Source: Okapia johnstoni
Lineage: Eukaryota; Chordata; Mammalia; Artiodactyla; Giraffidae
Reading direction: 5' to 3'
DNA length: 64,000 bases
Assembly (NCBI GenBank): GCA_024291935.2
Contig: CM044320.1
Location: 31,340,001 to 31,404,000 of the forward strand
Shown piece after piece: positions 61,101 to 64,000 of the stretch. The notes under the pieces were generated by a model. That model did not search any database. It saw only the letters and a list, made by a program, of their open reading frames with translations, and was not told the origin of the DNA. The position numbers and the translations under genes were made by a program. How positions within the stretch are numbered: position 1 is the first letter of the stretch; each line of letters begins with the position of its first letter.

Positions 61101-62977
61101 CAAAGCAGAAGAGTCACCCTGTTAAGGTATACAATTAGTTTAGTGTTTTTAGTATATTCACAAGGTTATTCACATGATCTAATTCCAGTTATTCACAAGT
61201 ATATCCACATGATGTATTCACATGGTATCAAGTATATTCACATGATCAGGACATTTTCATCACTCCAAAAAGAAATCCCATACTGATTAACAGCCACTCC
61301 TCATGTCCTCTCCTCTCAGCCCCTGGCAACCACTAATCTACTTTGTATCTCTATGGATTTCTATTCTGAACATTTTCATATTCATGGAATCATACAGTGT
61401 GTGACCTTTGTGTCTGGTTCTTTCATTCATACCCGAATCCCTTCCCTTCCTAAGGACTGTGGAAGATCTTGAGTAAATTTTTTTTTTTTTTTAACTATTG
61501 TTGGCATCTGGTTTGAATTTTCAGTGGTTTTCAACTTGGAGCTTAAAAACAGTCTGTGGCTTTAGTTAGTATCTTTGACGGTTATATTTGAGGTTTTGCT
61601 TATTGCCTTCTCTCCCCACCCCCACAGTGCCCACCAGGCTATTATGAGAACAAACCTGTTAAAAGAAGAACTGGAGGAACTGAAAATTAGTATGAATGCT
61701 TCAGAAGAGCAGAAGACCATGATTGTAGCCCAGAACAAGCAATTAGTAAGTCATCCAAGTACTTTGAAATTGACAGATAGTTTATTTAACTGAAATCCAA
61801 GATGGTTTATTTGGAGACAAAGATCAGAAATCAGTAGGCTGATGAATGAATTGGTAACCCCTTAGGAAAGTAAAGACAAGTAGGATAAAACAAAAATTGT
61901 GTTTTCCTTTCAACCAAAATTAAAATTCTTTACAAATGTTACATTTGCAATGGTTTGTGAAGATCTAGAATGCCTTCTGAAGTTAACAGGTGAATTTACA
62001 AATATCTGACACTGAAAATCACATCTTCCCCCCAAAAACTGTGTGTCAAACTTTTACCTTTTTCTCTGGTTTTTAAAAACATTCATTTTTTCAGCATGTA
62101 CAGATTACTAATTAGCTCCATTAATCAGTCCTTAACACTAAATAAGCTCAGGCTTGTAATTTTTGGAGCAAAACATTATTTAGACTAAGCTTCAACTACC
62201 AGACAAGTAATTATTTTTATGGAGACTGTTAAACTATTATCTGGAGCTTCAGTAATAATCTTCAGAATCCCTCTAGCACTATTTGAGCATTGCTAACCAT
62301 GGTCGGGGTAGGGGGTGGTGGGTCAGCTGAAAGTCATTCAGATTGATATATTTTTAGGTCTGTAAGATATCAGGAAACTTGAATTTCAGGCCTGTGTCTT
62401 TCACTCATGACCTCCTACAACCAACACAGCTTAGCTTAGCTTTTGCCTCAATGATAAAATGTGGAGACTGGACTCTCTAAGTATCAGGTGACTCTGCAAG
62501 TCTCTATGAATCCATTACAGCAAGGACTCAGTCTGGGCCCACTAAGGAGCTTCTGTGTGGAAGTCATGTAGGGCAGTGACCAAGAGCCCACCTTTGGGAG
62601 TCAGGCTGAGAACATGCAAGCCCTGTTTCTGTGGGCGGTATAACTTTAGGCAAACCACATAACCTTTTCTTTTTGGTTTCTCATCTTTCCTTCTCTGTCA
62701 TGGTTAGATTGAGTCAAGGAGGAGAGTGACTTCTCACTGATCCCAAGAGACTGGAAGCCAAAGGCTTAACCCTATATTGAGAATATTTTCAGACTAGGCT
62801 CATGTGCAATATGTCAATGCTATATTTAAGGTTGATGAAAAAATGTTGTTAACTCTGGAAGTAAATATTTGATATTTTCATAAGCTTCTCAAATACTTTT
62901 AAATTATGTTTCTCTTAATAAATCAGGAGACAGAAAACCGGGCTCTGATTCTTAAGATTCGGATTCTCCAGGAAGAG
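47385..62977 (+). CDS. IRAG2: Partial spliced gene: EF-hand-like/coiled-coil protein of the JAW1/LRMP-IRAG/KASH5-like group (seven exons, 3' end outside window)
   Basis: Seven plus-strand exons (47385-47949, 55729-55912, 58034-58113, 58203-58281, 60850-61008, 61628-61745, 62927-62977) join to 412 codons without a stop; each intron is GT-AG and every phase matches. Seen: a basic N-terminus with NPVESICRKL (residues 13-22), a conserved-looking block to residue 64 ending DFEEVLKKM, a Ser/Thr-rich linker (about 85-185), an EF-hand-like region (about 180-245, loop 221-232), a polar linker, then an uninterrupted coiled coil from about residue 305. The EF-hand-like plus coiled-coil order aligns by eye with KASH5, but the N-terminus differs and the introns are large. 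Known: JAW1/LRMP-type proteins are tail-anchored in the ER/outer nuclear membrane and associate with IP3 receptors. Inference: IRAG2 is my best guess; IRAG1 or another paralogue is not excluded. The gene structure is far surer than the name. The missing 3' exons should encode the rest of the coil and a membrane anchor. Confidence 0.55.
49255..49260 (-). terminator. Candidate poly(A) signal AATAAA for the antisense ORF
   Basis: The minus strand reads AATAAA here, about 100 nt beyond the TAG of the 64-codon ORF. The sequence is AT-rich, so a chance match is plausible; it matters only because an acceptor-like site and ORF precede it in order. Confidence 0.25.
49361..49555 (-). CDS. Candidate small membrane-protein ORF (64 codons) antisense in intron 1
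   Basis: Minus-strand ORF starting at the ATG at 49555 (A at -3) and ending in TAG at 49361. Directly upstream on the minus strand is a pyrimidine-rich tract, ccctttctctcacaacag, which looks like a splice acceptor about 8 nt before the ATG. AATAAA lies on the minus strand at 49260-49255, about 100 nt after the stop. The product has a short polar N-terminus, one hydrophobic segment (FFFIGPVVAIGYIFLAIISS) of transmembrane length, then a lysine cluster and a short tail ending MC. I do not recognise the family. The frame is also open for 27 codons further upstream. A short SINE/BovB-tail fragment sits in the presumed 3'UTR (about 49293-49330). There is no poly(A) tract in the retrocopy orientation. 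Chance or a decayed pseudogene remain possible. Confidence 0.35.
   Translation of the reverse strand: MSISENLSRKLTSVFGVTYNKNTPKQFFFIGPVVAIGYIFLAIISSLFPPYQKKKFANPDAFMC
50234..50330 (-). mobile_element. BovB 3'-end scrap, antisense
   Basis: tgttgttgttcagttgctaag through ccatggactgtagcccgcca, about 95 bp. Confidence 0.75.
50436..50660 (-). mobile_element. L1 3' end, antisense
   Basis: attagggtataattgtttac, gtgaatcagctatttgtata and cccacctctctaggtcactg, the artiodactyl L1 3' end reversed. Confidence 0.82.
51010..51176 (-). mobile_element. CHR-type SINE, antisense
   Basis: ggcatgtgggatcttagttcc, gaccagggatcaaaccctca and the reversed head taaccactggaccaccagag. Confidence 0.82.
51913..52550. mobile_element. 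LTR-like element related to that at 7088
   Basis: Begins TGTCTGTACAAAATGAAC; then ggctataatccaggaacagc, ctcagagaaccgttctacct, gttaaaagtc, parallel to 7088 onward. The apparent 82-codon plus-strand ORF at 51870-52118 lies inside it and is not taken as a gene. The right end is unclear. Confidence 0.45.
52563..52780 (-). mobile_element. Bov-tA SINE, antisense, with TSD
   Basis: Full copy ending gctgagtcaccagggaagccc. The perfect TSD agcaagata is at 52554-52562 and 52781-52789. Confidence 0.92.
53451..53503. repeat. (GT)n microsatellite
   Basis: About 25 GT dinucleotides with one 'gcat' interruption near the start. Likely length-polymorphic. Confidence 0.95.
53533..53752 (+). mobile_element. 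Bov-tA SINE with TSD
   Basis: Sense: tggggcttccctgatggctc through tcggacacgactgagcatgc. The perfect 11-bp TSD attataaggaa is at 53522-53532 and 53753-53763. Confidence 0.93.
54846..55076 (-). mobile_element. CHR-type SINE, antisense, with TSD
   Basis: aatatttatttatttacttggc through cattggatcacaagggaagtccc. Flanks cactgaatgctttttaa (54829-54845) and cactgaatgttttttaa (55077-55093) differ by one base. Confidence 0.9.
55161..55403 (-). mobile_element. Bov-tA SINE, antisense, with (GT)n tail and TSD
   Basis: (GT)n (about 55161-55193) occupies the tail position, then ctcagttgctcagtcatgcc and the body. The TSD ttgattacat is at 55151-55160 and 55404-55413. Confidence 0.92.
55425..55615 (-). mobile_element. 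MIR SINE, antisense
   Basis: atttcacagatgaggacact, gaggctcaaagagactgagt and gagccatacagctgataca follow the reversed MIR order. It ends about 110 bp before the exon at 55729. Confidence 0.82.
55729..55912 (+). CDS. Exon encoding the EF-hand-like domain
   Basis: The acceptor is ttcttcttcctaag before 55729 and the donor tg|gtaatc at 55913. The 184-nt exon completes a glycine codon and encodes about 61 residues (189-249): an amphipathic helix (VAKIIDYLRQTT), an acidic linker, a second helix (LEELWIMLD), and the loop DPGKRDVHVNLE followed by a helix ending EWMMAHC. This helix-loop-helix aligns by eye with the EF-hand-like domain of KASH5. The 12-residue loop keeps D at position 1 and E at 12 but has G at 3 and R at 5, so calcium binding by this loop looks doubtful. 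A MIR copy lies just upstream in the intron (55425-55615). Confidence 0.88.
56199..56402 (+). mobile_element. Bov-tA SINE (intron 2)
   Basis: Sense: ggcttcccaggtggctcagt through gacatgactgagcaactgag. The rest of the intron, 55913-56198 and 56403-57350, has no recognised feature. Confidence 0.9.
57362..57639 (+). mobile_element. Bov-A2 SINE (dimer), sense, with TSD
   Basis: cggagaaggcaatggcaacc ... two monomers ... (CAG)n. The TSD catgccttttcc is at 57350-57361 and 57640-57651. Confidence 0.95.
58034..58113 (+). CDS. Small exon, polar Ser-rich linker
   Basis: The acceptor ttttttggccacag precedes 58034 and the donor is gcaa|gtatgt. The 80-nt exon completes the split Trp codon and reads EGENSGSSSRMVDSAFEQD and onward, an acidic, serine-rich linker between the EF-hand-like domain and the coiled coil. 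It is too short to be called alone; the support is the perfect phase with both neighbours (enters with two bases held over, leaves with one). It is separated from the next exon by an intron of only 89 bp, and the two together total 159 nt, so joint skipping would keep frame. Confidence 0.82.
58203..58281 (+). CDS. Small exon, linker before the coiled coil
   Basis: The acceptor tcatgtgtgtttcag precedes 58203 and the donor is gtctt|gtaagc. The 79-nt exon encodes KMTTDITDSSSWNFKSLGGD and a few more residues. The FKSLGGD-type stretch has a visually similar counterpart (an aromatic/Gly-Gly-acidic motif) just before the coiled coil of KASH5, which supports the family assignment. It leaves two bases (TT) that complete a leucine codon with the exon at 60850. 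Confidence 0.82.
58376..59075 (+). mobile_element. Bov-tA SINE split by a BovB (intron 4)
   Basis: Head 58376-58423 (gggcttccctgctgtctcca...gcaatacaggag) and remainder 58912-59075 (ctggagacccaggttcaatc...gcaactaacac) form one Bov-tA. Confidence 0.85.
58424..58911 (-). mobile_element. BovB LINE 3' end, antisense, inside the Bov-tA
   Basis: ttcagatcagttcagtcactc to gtaacatcggcaaagcgatg. Flanks acaggag / gctggag suggest a short, diverged TSD. The minus-strand frame at 58440-58859 is BovB C-terminal coding sequence. Confidence 0.9.
59360..59612 (-). mobile_element. L1 3' end, antisense (intron 4)
   Basis: Poly-T, tcggagtgtaattgctctat, atgtatacatatatcccctc, aacaccaagctgagctcctt. Confidence 0.85.
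59688..59815 (-). mobile_element. CHR-type SINE (short form), antisense
   Basis: tttaaaaaaaaatttttggc, gggatcttagttccctgacc, and a diverged reversed head. 59816-60390 has no recognised feature. Confidence 0.75.
60395..60749 (-). mobile_element. CHR-type SINE (long form), antisense
   Basis: Nearly complete: tttatttatttttggttgtg through reversed head actactggaccaacagggaa. It ends 101 bp before the exon at 60850. Confidence 0.88.
60850..61008 (+). CDS. Exon encoding the start of the coiled coil
   Basis: The acceptor cattcatccttttacctccag precedes 60850 and the donor is aaaag|gtgagc. The 159-nt exon encodes EVPDLITYIADLHFNKQKLE and then a lysine/glutamate-rich heptad pattern with leucines at a/d positions to about residue 355. 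It enters and leaves in the same phase (two bases held over), so skipping it would not shift the frame. A CHR SINE ends about 100 bp upstream. Confidence 0.9.
61065..61445 (-). mobile_element. Old L1 3' end, antisense, with local duplication
   Basis: ttttttattgagatacaagtc, gtcaccctgttaaggtatac, cctggcaaccactaatctac. 61155-61245 repeats tattcaca-containing motifs several times. A T-run lies at 61477-61492. Confidence 0.7.
61628..61745 (+). CDS. Exon encoding coiled coil, second segment
   Basis: The strong acceptor ccttctctccccacccccacag precedes 61628 and the consensus donor gtaagt follows 61745. The 118-nt exon completes a serine codon and encodes a continuing heptad pattern (LLKEELEELKISMNASEEQK), ending at NKQL with a phase 0 boundary. 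Reading past the donor meets an in-frame stop at 61791-61793. Confidence 0.9.
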
Positions 62978-63490
62978 GTATGTTGATATTGTTAAACAGA
63001 CTATACAGATAAACATGGAAATCATACAATCATGGGTCCTGACCCTGGGTTAAATATAAATTGTGTGAATTTCAGGCTCCTGTGGGCAAAATACTAGGTT
63101 ACTTTGTCAAATGACAAGTGAGGAAGAGTAGACAGGATTTTCCTGTCTGGACAGAAATATATTACCTTTGTAATCCTCCATGAGGAAACAGGATTAAAGA
63201 AATTCAGACTTAATATGAAATGAAATTAACCCATCTAAAAAGTATACAAATCAAGAAGGAAAGTGTAGACGTTATTTAATAATTTTCCAATATGATTCCA
63301 CAAAACTAGATGGCACAAGTCATTGACTCTAAGACCTAGATCTTAAATTCTTTGACAGTCTGACCTTGGAAAGGCCATTTATCTTTTGAGGGGTTAATAA
63401 TACCTGTTCCCTACAGTTACTTTAAAGGTTAAGATAAGGCATGTGAAGCCATTTGGTTAACCATAATATACCTCATATATGTTAGGAAAT
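62540..63490 (+). mobile_element. Two diverged sense MIR fragments in introns 6 and 7
   Basis: 62545-62715 (gtagggcagtgaccaagagc, aactttaggcaaaccacata) and 63320-63480 (ctgaccttggaaaggccatt, aataatacctgttccctaca) follow MIR order. The exon at 62927-62977 lies between them. 61794-62540 and 63490-64000 show no feature. Confidence 0.55.
62927..62977 (+). CDS. Small exon encoding coiled coil, third segment
   Basis: The acceptor tgtttctcttaataaatcag precedes 62927 and the donor gtatgt follows 62977. The 51-nt, phase 0-0 exon encodes ETENRALILKIRILQEE, which continues the leucine heptads of the previous exon. It is too short to be found as an isolated ORF; the call rests on splice sites, phase and heptad continuity. 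No later exon was recognised between here and the window edge, so the rest of the coding sequence lies to the right. Confidence 0.8.
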
Positions 63491-64000
63491 AATAGTAAAA
63501 TCTTTAAAAAAAGAAAACTTTTATGCAATATATATTTTTAAGCAATAAAATTAAAACATTGAAAGAACAGGTAAAAAAGCTATTAGTAAGTTACTATTTT
63601 GAAGAAAAATTCTCTATAGGTACCTTTTGAATGTGAATCATTATGTATAGTTTTTTGCTTGTGCTTTATATATGTTTATTAGAGTTACTTATTAAGCTGC
63701 AACGAATGATCTGAAGAGTTATCCAATTTATGGCGTAAGTGGACATTCATAATGGATTGGAAAGGAATAGCTAAAGATTGGAAAGAAATCTTGTATTTTA
63801 TTTAGATATATTACAGATGCCAGGCCAGGTTTCCATGAAACTAGTGCTTTTGAAGTAAGTTCCCAATGTAAGATATTTTTCTTCTCATATTTAAGATGAT
63901 TGACTACCATCAAAGAATTGTAGTATACCAATTTAGAATCGAGATAGAAGGAAGGAGACTAGAACTCTTCTTCATGAGATGGCATTACAATGATTGACTG

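Noticed and set aside
47385..62977. Assignment to KASH5 itself
   Set aside because: The EF-hand-like and coil regions resemble it, but this protein has about 185 additional N-terminal residues of different type and large repeat-filled introns; a paralogue fits better.

Overview
The window is vertebrate nuclear DNA from a ruminant, most likely a bovid (cattle-type). The diagnosis rests on repeats: BovB (RTE-type) LINEs, Bov-tA and Bov-A2 SINEs that share their tail with BovB, and tRNA-derived CHR-type SINEs of cetartiodactyls, on top of older L1, L2, MIR, mariner and LTR remnants. I see no bacterial, viral or CRISPR features. Family names are from memory of consensus sequences; orientations, target-site duplications (TSDs) and nesting were read from the sequence.

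Positions 1-47.2 kb hold no recognisable protein-coding exon. This part is a repeat mosaic: a minus-strand L1 with SINE insertions (0.6-3.7 kb); a second minus-strand L1 riddled with Bov-tA/CHR copies and an LTR-like insertion (4.0-8.25 kb); a BovB containing a second BovB (10.8-15.2 kb); a near-full-length plus-strand BovB carrying a Bov-tA and an inverted BovB, sitting in an older L1 (23.6-28.5 kb); a long L2 split by an L1 and two tandem/SINE events (28.5-30.8 kb); an L1 nested in an L1 (44.9-45.9 kb); and a CHR SINE inside a mariner MITE inside an L1 tail (46.6-47.2 kb). The segment 38.3-41.1 kb is the longest one poor in lineage-specific repeats and may hold regulatory sequence.

Positions 47.3 kb to the right edge carry the 5' part of one spliced plus-strand gene. 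Seven exons with consensus splice sites and fully consistent phases join into 412 codons that run on past the window. The predicted protein has a conserved N-terminal basic/IP3R-associated-type segment, a Ser/Thr-rich linker, a degenerate EF-hand-like domain and the start of a long coiled coil. The EF-hand plus coiled-coil arrangement resembles KASH5. Because this is a large, repeat-filled locus and the N-terminus differs, I assign it tentatively to the JAW1/LRMP-IRAG group (best guess IRAG2), whose members anchor in the ER/outer nuclear membrane through a C-terminal segment that would lie beyond this window.

Within the first intron, on the opposite strand, a 64-codon ORF (49361-49555) has a polypyrimidine-AG acceptor just upstream, a good start context, one clear transmembrane helix and a downstream AATAAA. 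It is the best candidate for something undescribed here, but it could be chance or a decayed pseudogene.
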